DNA of 64,000 bases from Owenia fusiformis (GCA_903813345.2 CAIIXF020000002.1:18362813-18426812), one strand, 5' to 3'; positions 35,848-47,041 are shown, counted from the first letter of the stretch. Notes: generated by a model from the sequence alone, not told the origin. A program made the numbers and translations.

Positions 35848-36711
35848 AGTAACATTATGGCGTCAAAATAAAAAAACAATACAATGGGCAGCATAGGGCG
35901 CAATCAGCATTATAACGTCAGAAACGACAAGCGTTACATTTTGTCAAGTTTAGTCAACCTAAAAATAAGATGCTTTATTCTTATCCAATCCTGGTGAAAT
36001 TCACAGAGCAAGAAGATCTCGAGGACAATATTTCTAAAATGTTTTTGATTTTTGAAAAACGGTCAGGAAATCCACTCGGGGCGTTAGTAAAAATTGATAT
36101 GTATGGGATTTGTGGTAAAAAATCGATGTGTTACATTTTCAAGTCTCTAAAAGCAACTCTTATTCTCTTATTATTTGAAAAATAAAGAAATCGGTTATTG
36201 TTTTGTAAATTTCGCCATGACAATATTGTGCAGTTAAATTTTTTTTGAAATCAGACCTAAATTAGAAGGTTAAATAAAGGTAAACTTATTGCTTGTCTCC
36301 TTCGCCTTCAAAACCTTACACAATTTTGAAAATCTTAAAAGCGTTCATATAAGACGATTTGAACTGTAGCCGCTAGGCAATTGTGACGTCATAAAAGCAC
36401 ATGTTTCAATGAATAAAATGTGAAATTTTAGTGAAATTCTGATCAGTATTTCAAAAGTTATTCCGATTTCAACGAACCGTGTAAGCGTGAAATGTTACGC
36501 CTTACAGCGTATCTAACGATGTCGGAATACATTTAACTTAAAAAATATGGTAGATCCCATCATACTTTTCAAGGAAAAATAGTTTCAGTGAAATGCGAAT
36601 AAAAAATACTTCAAAATCATATATAATACACATAGTTAGCTTTTTAAATAAGGCAGATATTAACGCTTAGAGCTGAGATTAGCCCGTATTTCCCGAATTG
36701 TCCCCAGGTCC

Positions 36712-36902
36712 GTGCACGTCATAACACTGATGCTACCAAATGTCATATTGTGTCTCAGAAGACACAGTTTTTGCACCGAATTCATTATGCTACTAAGACT
36801 CCTCGCGAAAGACAAATTCCCAATGAATAACATATCGTGGCTTCTTTTCCTGGAGGTTGTGAGGTGGTATTCCCTTAGTTCCACCTCAAACATGACGTAC
36901 AG
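36712..36902 (+). pseudogene. Exon fragment with conserved FPxxNI..LLFLEVVRW block
   Basis: The frame encodes LAKDKFPMNNISWLLFLEVV then RWYSLSSTSNMTY and reaches a donor (TACAG|GTATGG). From memory this block resembles one in uncharacterised multi-copy invertebrate proteins, some of which also have a YqaJ-type exonuclease domain; this is unverified. The expected next exon was not seen. It lies on the same strand as the left inward gene and could be its internal exon. Confidence 0.45.
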
Positions 36903-37472
36903 GTATGGTTGTTAGCTTTAGAAGCAAACCCTCACTCTGGAAGTACATTTCACATAACAAGGTATTTCATAATGACCGTCCCCTGTCAGTCACCAATCCT
37001 AGATGGCGCACCTCCATGTGTTATAATATCATAGGAAAGCTCAATCAATTCATGACTTATTAAAACAACTTTGATTAAGCTCTGCAGCTTTTACGCTCTT
37101 TTTTAAGCTCTTAATGATACGAATAATAATGTTATTATTTGTCCCTCTCTTTAAACCCAATGTACAAATAGAAGCCATAAATCCAGCAAATTAGGATGAT
37201 AGTGACGACAAAACATAAATCCACAAATTATGGTCCCAACGATCACTCGTTCCAATATTTAGCCCATAAGTGCATTATTAAAAAAGATGTATGATGATGT
37301 GTAGATTAAGAGAATCTAAAGGCCCATGTGATTTAGGATTGGTTTTGGATGGGAGAGGGTAATTATGAAACACCCTATACAATACACAAATGCATAAAAA
37401 ATCAGAGTACGAAATGTGATAGTTTGCAAAATACGGTAATACATACTACAGGCGATAAAGATATGACACTTT

Positions 37473-37997
37473 CACTGGTCAGAATCAAGATGCGGTAACG
37501 ATCGTTACCTTCTTATCTAAGATGGCGGACGAAAAATGTCGATTTCGATATTTTTTGTTTTCATCAAATTTAAACTACGTATAATTGACGCAATGCTTTG
37601 ATATTTGAACTTGATAAGCCTTATATATCATGAAAACTTTGGAGTATGACCATTTATTCTTAAATCATACACGGGCGCCATAATTCAATTATATGTTACA
37701 CCGCTTAAGGGAAGGTAACTGAGAGTTCGATTTTGCAAAATTCACTTCCATTTACCTTCCCTTAAGCGGTGTAACATACAGTTGAATTATGGCGTCCACG
37801 TATGATTTAAGAATAAATGGTCATACTCCTAAGTTTCCATGATATCTTAGATTTATCAAGTTCAAATATCAAAGCAATACGTCAACTATAAAGTAGTTTA
37901 ATTCGATGAAAACAAAATATATCGAAATCGACATTTACCATCCGCCATCTTAGATGAGAAGGTAACGGCCGTTACCGCATCTTGATACTGACCAGTG
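37473..37997. mobile_element. Palindromic Transib-like element nested in the previous one
   Basis: The ends CACTGGTCAG-ATCAAGATGC are inverted and the two arms (about 245 bp each) match along their length around a 33-base spacer at 37719-37751. A perfect 5-bp duplication ACTTT flanks it (37468-37472 and 37998-38002). ATGGCGGA points inward 50 nt from both ends, preceded by GGTAACG. It lies within the right inward gene. Confidence 0.8.
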
Positions 37998-38644
37998 ACT
38001 TTGATAACATTTCGTGTGTGTCCGTTCTTATACAGCCGGTACCCTCAACCGTGAATTTTACTGGGGTCATAGGTGTCATTATGCTCAATTGAGGCGGTGG
38101 TGGCGTCGTATTCGAAGTGTTTCCACCTACCAGTACATCATCCAGGGGGGGATCTAGAGGTACGATACCGAACATCTGGAAATATTATTGTTCTTATGTT
38201 ATCAGTATGACCGATAATATAGGGTAATATTAACAAATGAATAAAGCACCGGTGCGTTTCCAAATATTGGCCTAATATGACCGGTGCGTTACAACTAGAT
38301 TTAGTGATATCTCATAAAACTGACCACCATTTAACTCCTAAACTGACACAATTTTGCATGCAACCATAAGGATCATGTTGATAAGATATATTCTCGCACA
38401 ATCTAGGAATACTCTGTATATTTCATAAAAAGAATAAAAAACATCAAAATATTTTAATGTTGCTTGTGCTTTTACATCTTGTTTGCATTATATAGGCTAG
38501 TTATCACTGATCTAATCGATCTGGATCATTCCTTAATATATTGTACTTTGAATGGTACATAGGAGTTCTTCGTACCTAATCACGAAACATCGTAAATCAA
38601 AAATTTCTACTCACGTCCATTATGCATTTATCATTGTCCGCCAT
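37972..38644 (-). CDS. Right inward gene of the Transib-like element
   Basis: Exon 1 (38644-38615) encodes MADNDKCIMD and ends at donor GAC|GTGAGT. Exon 2 begins after TTTCCAG at 38175 and encodes MFGIVPLDPPLDDVLVGG, then a Thr/Pro-rich stretch. The frame runs into the palindromic insertion and stops at 37972, so the last residues come from the insertion. The ATG is 80 nt inside the right terminus. It converges on the left gene. No domain was recognised. Confidence 0.45.
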
Positions 38645-38728
38645 TTTTCTTCACTCCGGAGCGTTACAATTTAAGTGTAACGCACCGGGGTCGATCCCCG
38701 GTGCGGTATGGTTGCTCACCGTGATTTA

Positions 38729-40165
38729 GGGATATGAAAATAATGCAATTGTCTTGTGTAATGATGATGAATATTAAACAAGTCTTGAAATAGATTTTTT
38801 GGAAGACTGGGGTGCTTATTAAAGATTTTGTACATGAACTGACCAGTACAATATCTGTTGACATAAAAAATATTTAATATGTTAAGATCTTCAAATAAGG
38901 GAGCGGAGTGAGAAAGTCTATCCTTATTTAAAGCTAGCCTTAAGAATTGTTTCTGCAGTTTATGTAGACGATCATAAAATGATTTAAATGTGTTACCCCA
39001 GATTATGTTGCAATAATTTAATTGAGAGTGTATCAATTGTTTTGAAACTGTCTATTTGAAGTAGATGTTTAATGTGATAAAGAGAACCAATGACGCGAGA
39101 AATCTTTGTTTCAATAGATTTTATGTGCTCTTTAAATTTCAAGTTTTTATCAATAATAATTCCAAGAAAGTCAATTTTATCCCGGAAATTTATGTTCTCA
39201 TTGCGTATTTTGAGATTCAGATTTGTTTGATTTTTTTGGGGTCCAAATAGAATAGCATTGGTTTTGCCAATATTAAGTGAAAGTTTGTTTGCTTTTATCC
39301 AGTCATCTATTGAATTCAAGTTTGCATTAGTTCTAGTCATAAGTTCATTTAAATCATAATCACTATCAAGAAGATTGGTGTCATCAGCAAACATAATAGA
39401 TTTTAGATTAGGGTCAACAAAAGGCAGATCATTTATGTAAAGAATAAATAATAGTGGTCCAAGTACCGAGCCCTGCGGAACACCACAATTTAGAGATGAT
39501 TGTTTAGATTCATAATTGTTAATGGTGACATATTGTTTGCGGTCTTTTAAATAACTTTCAAACCAGGACTTAGCTATTCCTCTGATGCCATAATATTCAA
39601 GTTTTTGTATCAAAACGTCATGATTAATAGTGTCAAAGGCCTTGGAAAAATCTAATGTTATGCAAATGCTCGTTTTCCCCAAATCAGTTGATTTTCGAAT
39701 TTGTTCAATGAAATATAAAATGGCCATGTAGGTAGAGTTGAATTTCTGAAATCCAAATTGATAAGTAAAAATAATTTCAAAACGTTCTAAAAAACCAGTG
39801 AGTCTGGCGTGCATGAGCTTTTCTAACAATTTAGAAAATACCGATAAAACTGAAATTGGTCTATAGTTCGAAGGATTTATAGTGACTCCTTTTTTAAATA
39901 CAGGTGTTACTTTGGCCAATTTGAGGGCGTCTGGGAAAATACCAGATTTAAAAGATAAGTTAAATATATACAAGAGCGGATCAATTAAAAACTGTCTTAC
40001 AGACTTAATAAGTGATGGTAGAATCCCATCAGGTCCAGGCGAGGAAGATTTTAGAAGACATATTTCTAATTCAAGCTCAGTTTTTGAGGTCTTTTTGAGA
40101 TAAATAGATGATTGAACTTTTTGAGCTCTTGCTGGGTATTCATAAACAATCGTTTTGCTGAATTA
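38729..40165 (-). pseudogene. LINE reverse transcriptase, frameshifted
   Basis: The reverse-transcriptase motifs occur in order: SSSPGPDGI, AKVTPVFKKG, NYRPISVL, YQFGFQ, ITLDFSKAFDTINHDVL, CGVPQGSVLGPLLFILYIND and the catalytic FADDTNLL. Then come KANKLSLNIGKT and DFLGIIID. The long frame (39973-38993) ends near 39000 and a second frame (39036-38716) continues with HSQLNYCNIIWGN, so at least one frameshift exists. The C-terminal part, LRYLGPNLWNALP, is displaced to 35071-34942, ending at the stop there. It encodes the enzyme for target-primed reverse transcription but is inactive. Confidence 0.9.
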
Positions 40166-40199
40166 ATAAAAAAAATTGAAAAAATCAAAACCATCGAAT

Positions 40200-40394
40200 A
40201 TCACTTTTGAAACCATCGAATATCAATTTGAAACCATCGAATATCACCTTTCAAAAAGTGATATTCGATGGTTTCAAAAGTGATATTCGATGATTTGGGA
40301 ATTGTTTGCTAAAATATGATATCTTCATCCACGTATCAATTATATCTTCACGTGATATTCGATCTATATCCTTGTAACCATGGGATAAATAAGG
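40200..40394. repeat. CGAATATCAC repeats, inverted partner of 33850-33960
   Basis: Five copies of cgaatatcac or its complement, partly as a hairpin (40230-40290), are followed by aattgtttgctaaaatatgat and tcgatctatat. These match 33850-33960 on the opposite strand. Confidence 0.65.
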
Positions 40395-40533
40395 GTTATG
40401 TACTGGGAGGTTTTGGATACGGGGTTTTTCCAGAGGGAGATATGCATATCTACCTGAGGGACCGTAGGGACAGAAAGTAGATGTGCATATCTCACGAGGG
40501 ATGAACCCAATATCCAAACCTACCGTACATAAC
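40395..40533. repeat. Hairpin family P, copy 3
   Basis: It has the same frame as copies 1 and 2 (ttatgtactgggaggttttg .. tatccaaacctaccgtacataa) with a more diverged centre. Confidence 0.75.
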
Positions 40534-40899
40534 TGCTTTATCCTATACCAAGTAGAGTTTTCAGTAGTACAAGGTGTAAAAGATAAACAAATCATTCATA
40601 TGCAAAGTCATTTTATTGCATTTCCACTTTTTGGAAGCGGGAAGATACGCCCCGAAGCGGGAAGATATGCACCGAAGCGGGAGATATGACGGGAGATATG
40701 GAGGTTCTTGATATGGAAACCTCAAAATCAGGATACGGGATATATCTTACCAACTTATCTCCCTAAAACCCTACTAGGCATAGGATAAATCAAGATAATT
40801 TCTACTCGCATCTAGTCTATTCCACATGTTTGGGAAAAGTGTACAGGAAAATCTCCATGTTCAATTGATGTATGATCAACCCTCATAGGGGTCAATCCA

Positions 40900-42065
40900 G
40901 TTGTCCGAAACCCTGTTGTCCGAAACTCAATTCTCCGAAACCCAGTTGTCTGAAACCAAGTTCTCCGAAAATTAGGGGATCTTATCAAAAAATACAATTT
41001 CTTAAAACGAATCTTGTCGCAACCTCTGCGAATCACGACAGCATAACATTTGAATCACGTTGACATCATTGCAAAATTAGGCTAAATATGCTAAGTCAAG
41101 ACGTTAATTAGCCCACGAAAGTTCATGGGTAACTTGAGAACTACAAAATACAACCAAATACTTTTCGAACGTACAATAGCAATATTTCTCACCCAACGTC
41201 TTCATAGTTTTAGGAACGTATTTTAAACGCATGATAGCCAAATATATCAAGATACTATATCTGCCTAAATGAAGTTATCTAGTGTTGACAAAGTTTTGAA
41301 ATATATTTTATCCAGATCCATCAGAAATTAACTTATCCAATACATTTGTTCATAAGAATTCTTTAATTCTACCTCGTTCCCAATACGTCCTCAGACAGAC
41401 AAGAAATTGAAGTCACACCCGTTTGTTTGCGTGGCATATTTATACGTATCCGCACTTTCTCTGATTATTGTCAAACAAATACATTTCAGGAGAAGAACAT
41501 AAAAAAACAAATGCCTGAAACGAATGCCGAAACATAAATCCCAAGTGATTAAGTTTAGAATGTTTTATTCTTTTACGATTTGATAAGAGACTGAGACTAA
41601 GAAATTAAATGCGACGAAATATTTTGACAACGTAATTTGTATACTGTTTTATCTTAAAGTTCTATGCGATACCTTATTTTATCTGTTTCAAAATGTTTCA
41701 TTTTATTTTGCCTATATAAAAGAGATTGAAGAAGATAAGATAAACTGTTCCGTAATATATATTGTGTTTTAATAACCTTTTTTAGAATCACAATGTAAAA
41801 TAAATCTCCCGTTCCTGCCATTCTGGTAACGCCATGCAATGGATGCAATTCAAAGTGAGAGAGAGAGATCTATGAATATCAGAATGCGTCCATGCCATTA
41901 ATTTGGCCAAATACATGGCATGAAACTGACGTAAGCTTAAGTAAGCTACGCCCCCCCCCCCCTTTCTCTGGTAAATTATGACTTTATTTTTCGGAGTAAT
42001 GGGTTTCGGACAACTGGGTTTCGGGGAATTGGGTTTCGGACAACTGGGTTTCGGACAACTGGGGT
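40900..42065. mobile_element. Element ending in inverted arrays of AGTTGTCCGAAACCC
   Basis: Five 14-15 bp units of (c)agttgtccgaaacc stand at 40906-40972. Five complementary units (gggtttcggacaact) stand at 41990-42062. Between them are about 1.0 kb without a recognised gene. The shape is of a transposon with tandem-repeat termini; no target duplication was identified. Confidence 0.65.
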
Positions 42066-42960
42066 GTGAATATATACGAATCGAATGTATTCTCGTGTGC
42101 ATTACATTATCCCCATTGAAACATTTTTGGCCTGCAATGGACGTATAATGAATTAGAATATGAGGCCGTGTTATCAGTCTAATGTAAAGTCATGGTATTT
42201 ACTGTAATATTGGGTTGCAAGTTAATATCAGATTCAATGCAAATTAATCATCTAATATCAGATGCGCGATCAGTCCAATAATCTAATTTCAGGTCATCAG
42301 TTCGATATCTAGCACTTGTTCTAACGACACGGTATTACTAGACTATCATATTATAAATACACACACATATAAAACAATCAAACTGGTACACGATATAAGC
42401 ACGACTGCTCTTTCAATTGAGTATAAATGTTGATAAACTTACCCGGAAGCTAAGACATACACGTTTAGACGATGCTATTTTCAGTTCAGTGTAAGAGTAA
42501 ATGCCCGGATATCGAGGCTTTTTCGTGTAAAGTTTTAACCAAGCATCTAAAATCGGGTTATATTGCGTGTAGAATTTATCGATATCAGGGCCGCTACATG
42601 CCAGTGATATCAGGTATACATGCAACAGGCAGTAACTTTCAAGAATCTGGCGACATTATTATAACGTGAAAAATAAGAGGTTCTTGTTAGTATTTTGGTT
42701 TGAAACTTCGCATGAACATTTGTAACACATCATTGTTACCCATGGAAATATATAATACGGATTGTGATAAGTAAACTTAGTCTGTTTTCTTCCATATACC
42801 TAAAAATGCTTCTTGGCGACAATAACGTAATTTAAGAATTTCTGACTTTAACTGATTGTGACAACACTTATGTGGAAAATTGAGCCAAACTTATAGTGAC
42901 AATATTAGGCACTGAACCATCCTATACAACTATAATGATTAATACTACAGGCACCTGGTT
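42066..42960. other. Stretch without recognised features
   Basis: AT-rich with no convincing open frame or repeat. A pogo-related fragment (gattggggcattactatctg .. gggaggtgttcag, inverted relative to 27980-28050) follows at 42990-43070. Confidence 0.4.
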
Positions 42961-43094
42961 ATTTGAGAGAAAATACACGGCGACAGAAAAATTATGATTG
43001 GGGCATTACTATCTGAGTAAATGGGAGGAAAACGGGACCAAAAAATATTCAAATTGGGAGGTGTTCAGATCAAACATAATTTGTCAATGTTTTT

Positions 43095-43835
43095 TCAACA
43101 AAGGATTGGTATCGATATGGTGAATCGAATTCAACAATAGTTTTCTCTTAAACCAATTATTCAAAACATTCTGTATAAAAAGTTCTTTATGTAATGTTGA
43201 CTGATTGACAACAATTTAATGCGAAAATTATTTATATATATTTTATATAACTGTTTTGTTAACATTTTTATGTTTTTTAATGGAATTGTTTTTTGTTTCT
43301 TTCTACCAATTCTTGAGAAATAAATAAAATATCTTTCCGAACCTTGTTGGAACAAAATAGCACATACACCATTTTCTTAGACCTCTCAATATTATATAGT
43401 TATACAAAGGAAATTTTGGTTGATTTAACAAAAGGTATTCAAAAAATTAAAACAAAAAATAGATAGAAATTTAGAAAATTTAGATAAACCTTTTATTTCA
43501 ATAAACTTTTTTTAAATCAACCAAACTTTCCTTTGTACAATTACAATATTGAGAGACCTAAACACGTTGTGTTTATGTCATTTTGTTCCAATGAGGTTTC
43601 GATAGATGTTTCATTTCATTCCGAACATATGGTGCCAAGAACAAAAGAAGTGTCTGATGTCTTTTCTAAATCAATAAAGAGAAAGGTATATTTTTTCAAA
43701 TCATATTGTTACCATTTAAAAGATGACCATTGAATTGACGATGTGTAAAATTTTCAGAATTTTTTGATGACTGGTTTAAGAGAAACATGTGTTCAAAAAG
43801 TTCACTAAATCGATACAAATCCTTTGCAGAATAAT
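43095..43835. mobile_element. 740-bp foldback element
   Basis: Outer arms (aaggattggtatcgat .. ttctcttaaaccaattattc at 43100-43175 and the complement at 43755-43825) and inner arms (gacctctcaatatt .. caaaggaaattttggttga at 43380-43427 and the complement at 43515-43560) are nested around one centre. The open frames inside are unlike known proteins. Confidence 0.65.
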
Positions 43836-44035
43836 TCTTTTTTGTAGGTGGGTGAGATCACCCAACTGGCTTCACAAATGTTATGGGTTATTTTTACATA
43901 CATGTATAAAGCGAAACGAATAATGCTACACATTAGAAAAAATACTACTTTTCCCTAAAGAGCAAGAAACAAGAACATCTATTAAAACAGCCCAGTAATA
44001 CATTTAACAGGTCCCTCATTGGAAAATTCTGTGAT

Positions 44036-44208
44036 CCGGTGTAAAAGAAATGATGATCCCCAGGGATTATGGTCTCCTTTCTTAACGGCCCTTACTGGCC
44101 CTGATTGCGTATAAGATAATGAGGGAAAGAGTTGTATTGAGGTCACCATATAAATCAATGGAGAGTAGGCCGATAATTTGAGAGGACCTCCTATCCTTTT
44201 ACACCGGT
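44036..44208. mobile_element. Small element with CCGGTGTAAAAG ends (tentative)
   Basis: A 12-bp inverted repeat bounds about 173 bp. No duplication is evident, so this may be chance or a small MITE. Confidence 0.3.
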
Positions 44209-44404
44209 ATTTATGCATTATAATCTGTGGGGAGTAGGGTTGTAGACACAAGGAGTATAAAAGCAAAAAGAAATGCACGAAGTTTGACATTTTAAAATCA
44301 AAAGATATGTATGAAATGTTGTCATTTGAAGAAGATGATGATTGCTCAGAGAATCTCTTATAATAATGAACAAAAACATGAATGTGCTCATCAACAGTTA
44401 TGTA

Positions 44405-44810
44405 AAGTCCATGTGTTTACAAATGTTGCTCTTTGTGCTTCCTCACTGTGATGTGAAATAATAAATTCAGTATTTCACTGCCACAAACTGCATATGTGCA
44501 TATGATCTCAAGGAGGCAGATCAATATATAATTAATTGATATGCATTTTTGACTTGTTAATTACTTCATGTGTTTTTAAATGTTGCCCCTTGTTCTTTCT
44601 CATTGTGATGTAAATTAAAAAAAGTCTGAATGTTCTTTTCTGCCATAGTTTCGCAAACTTTTTTTTGTGGACAATTGTTCTAAATGAAGTATAAAGAAGA
44701 TCACTATTCAATATTTTGTTTGTATCTTTGACTTGTTATATTTTATATGTTTTCGAATGTTGCCCAATATGCTTTGTCACAATTATGTAAGGTAACAGCA
44801 ACAGGATCAA
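44405..44810. repeat. Three degenerate direct repeats, period about 160-175 bp
   Basis: The segment catgtgttt-aaatgttgc-ctttg.. tcactgtgatgt occurs at 44411, 44569 and 44744 with increasing divergence, each followed by an AT-rich tail. Confidence 0.6.
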
Positions 44811-46482
44811 TTAAAAAGTCTTAAATGACTGAAAATAATGATTACTTTGTTAATAAATAGAAACATTGACAATAATGATGTGAAAAAAGTGTTTTTTCCT
44901 TGAAAAGGTCATTTTATACAGGTTAATAGAATGACCTATATTTTGAAATATAAATGTAAGTATGACCTAATTTTTGGATCTGGTTATCAAACAAAGTCTC
45001 TTCTTTGATATCCTGTACAATTTTTTCTAAATATCTTGGGGGCTAATATAGGCTCCTAAAGCCACTCGTCCTTTAAAACTTCTATTCTTTCACATTTCAC
45101 AATTCGTGTGTTTTCTGTTATCCATATGATATCTGAGATAAACATCCGTGATAAACAACAGCTTAACCCATGTAATACTTATAGGATATCCTATGATTTT
45201 GAGGAATATCATTTTTATCTACGAGGTGATATTGATATCTGCACGAGAGAGTATCGTCACGATATCCTCCGCCCGGAGTATATCGTAACGATATCCTCCG
45301 GATATTCATTTTGCCAATAAATATCAAATTTATTTTTTAATGTTATTATACATTTAGTACACTAAGTGTAGGATAAAATTGTTTCTATTAGAATTGGACA
45401 ATGTCTGTTTATTACAGCTGGTTTTATTAATCATTCTTTGTTTTCCCTTTCAAAATATACATATACAAAAAGCGCAAGATTCGGTATGTTAAGTTGATAA
45501 TTTGATTATGCAAATAAAGAAACGGGTGCATTTTACATTTATTGCAAATGTTTCATCTGACATATCAATGAGTATGCTTTGAGCAAATTGGTGCATGGAA
45601 GAACAAACTGATGCAAATAACATACAGTATGGACATACAGTATGTCAGAGCAATATGATAACTAAGACTTTAATCCCTATTATTCAATTTATATAAAATG
45701 AGTTTCGTGAACACTGATAACTAATCCGTTTATTAGCAGAGTCCATGGATTAATTTCCTACAGTCAACGATTCCAAGTTCCACAAAAATAATTTGCAAAT
45801 TAAGTTTTTCATATTTATTTGATTGTATATTATCCCTCATGTTTATGATTAACATTGTGTTAAAATTTGGATTCAATCGATCAATTCATTGAAAAGTTAT
45901 TTTTTAATTCTTCATTAAAAGGTTTTCCTCACATTTTTACTCTATTGTTTTTCTGTCACATCAAGTTTCCAACAAACAGCATTTAAATCCCCCTCTTATA
46001 TCACACAGGCACAAACAACCACCTGTATTCACTTTGTCAACCACAAAACACAGTCTTGACACAGAACTGCTCAATATTTAGCTAAATTCATTCGACCCCT
46101 CCCCTTGGCCAACAATTCTTTCAATATCATGCCGTTTTTCACAATCTCGTACATGTATTGACATGCCAGAGCAATATAATTAAAACTTTAATCCCGAAGT
46201 ATTTAATTTCTATGACATACGTTTTGTTCACTGATAACTAATCAGTTTGTTATGAGTTAAAGGATTAATATCTACAGCCGATGGTTCTGATTTTTACAGA
46301 AACATGATTTGCAAATTAAGTTTTTCTTTTAATGTCATTGTGTTAAAATTTGGAATTAATCAATGAACTCATTGAAAAGTTATTTTTTTATCTTTAATTA
46401 ATAATGACTTTTCTTCACCTTTAATCCACAGTTATCACCCAAATGTTCTGTCAGGGGCACTTTTGAATTTAAAGGTGATCAA
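44811..46482. other. AT-rich stretch; foldback relic at 45178-45300
   Basis: The relic shares ggatatcctatgatttt, ttttatctacga and gatatctgcacgag with 33968-34083. The block at 45640-45900 is loosely repeated at 46170-46400 (gagcaatat, ctttaatccc, tttgcaaattaagtttttc, ttgaaaagttatttttt). No genes seen. Confidence 0.45.
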
Positions 46483-46650
46483 GGTGACCCGTTATCCATG
46501 TTTTCTCTGATGGTTGGTGGTAAGACAAAAAACAAACTTCAAAGTAATACGCGCTAATTTTAAAAAGGTGACCCGTTATCCATGTTTTCTCTGATGGTTG
46601 GTGGTAAGACAAAAAACAAACTTCAAAGTAATACGCGCTAATTCTACTCA
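46483..46650. repeat. Tandem duplication, 84-bp unit
   Basis: ggtgacccgttatccatg .. cttcaaagtaatacgcgcta is present at 46483 and again at 46567, essentially identical. A third partial copy lies at 50108. Confidence 0.85.
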
Positions 46651-47041
46651 AAACGGGAAATAAAGGATGTGCCGATTTAACGTTCATTTTTATGTGTCAC
46701 TGATTAAAATCATATACTTCAACATCATAAAATTTTCGAGATATAGCTTTCTAAAGTGAAATGTAAGGTTTTATTTGTTTACATTAGCGCTTAATTGAAA
46801 AATAATAGTTCCAAGCCAAAAAATACTTGTCAAAAATTGTTTGTTTTTGAAACAATCGATATGCGATGGATTTCATAAGTTGATCATACAATGTTATTTC
46901 AATTTCAGGACGTTTTCAGGACGATTTCATGTCTGTGTGCCGCTTTAAACATGTAATGGCTTTATTTGCTCGATCCCCAATCACTGGCGATAGCTAAATG
47001 TTGGGATCGTTCTTGACAAACGTTGCCACATTTCCAGAATT

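Larger units (their letters stand above)
35072..38723. mobile_element. Transib-like element, CACGGTG ends, 5-bp duplication, two inward genes
   Basis: Both ends read CACGGTGAGCAACCATACCG and identity continues for about 50 bp, including an internal CACCGGGG-ATCGA-CCCCGGTG hairpin. The flanks are ATTTA (35067-35071 and 38724-38728), a perfect 5-bp duplication within the LINE. Length 3652 bp. gcaccgg / gtaacgcacc words cluster within 500 bp of each end. Spliced gene beginnings point inward from both ends. No complete transposase was found, so it is either non-autonomous or decayed. Confidence 0.8.
34722..40165 (-). mobile_element. CR1/L2-like LINE, 5'-truncated, split by a 3.65-kb insertion
   Basis: The body runs 40165-38729 and continues 35071-34722 on the minus strand, with the CACGGTG element (35072-38723) between. 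The 3' end carries short tandem TTGAA units (attcaattcaattcaat on the plus strand), as in CR1/L2-type elements. The 5' region including any ORF1 and endonuclease is missing. Confidence 0.85.

Noticed and set aside
36660-36893. Minus-strand frame opposite the FPMNNI exon
   Set aside because: Shadow of the plus-strand exon, which has the conserved pattern and a donor site.
39065-40103. Plus-strand frames across the LINE
   Set aside because: Shadows of the minus-strand reverse transcriptase.
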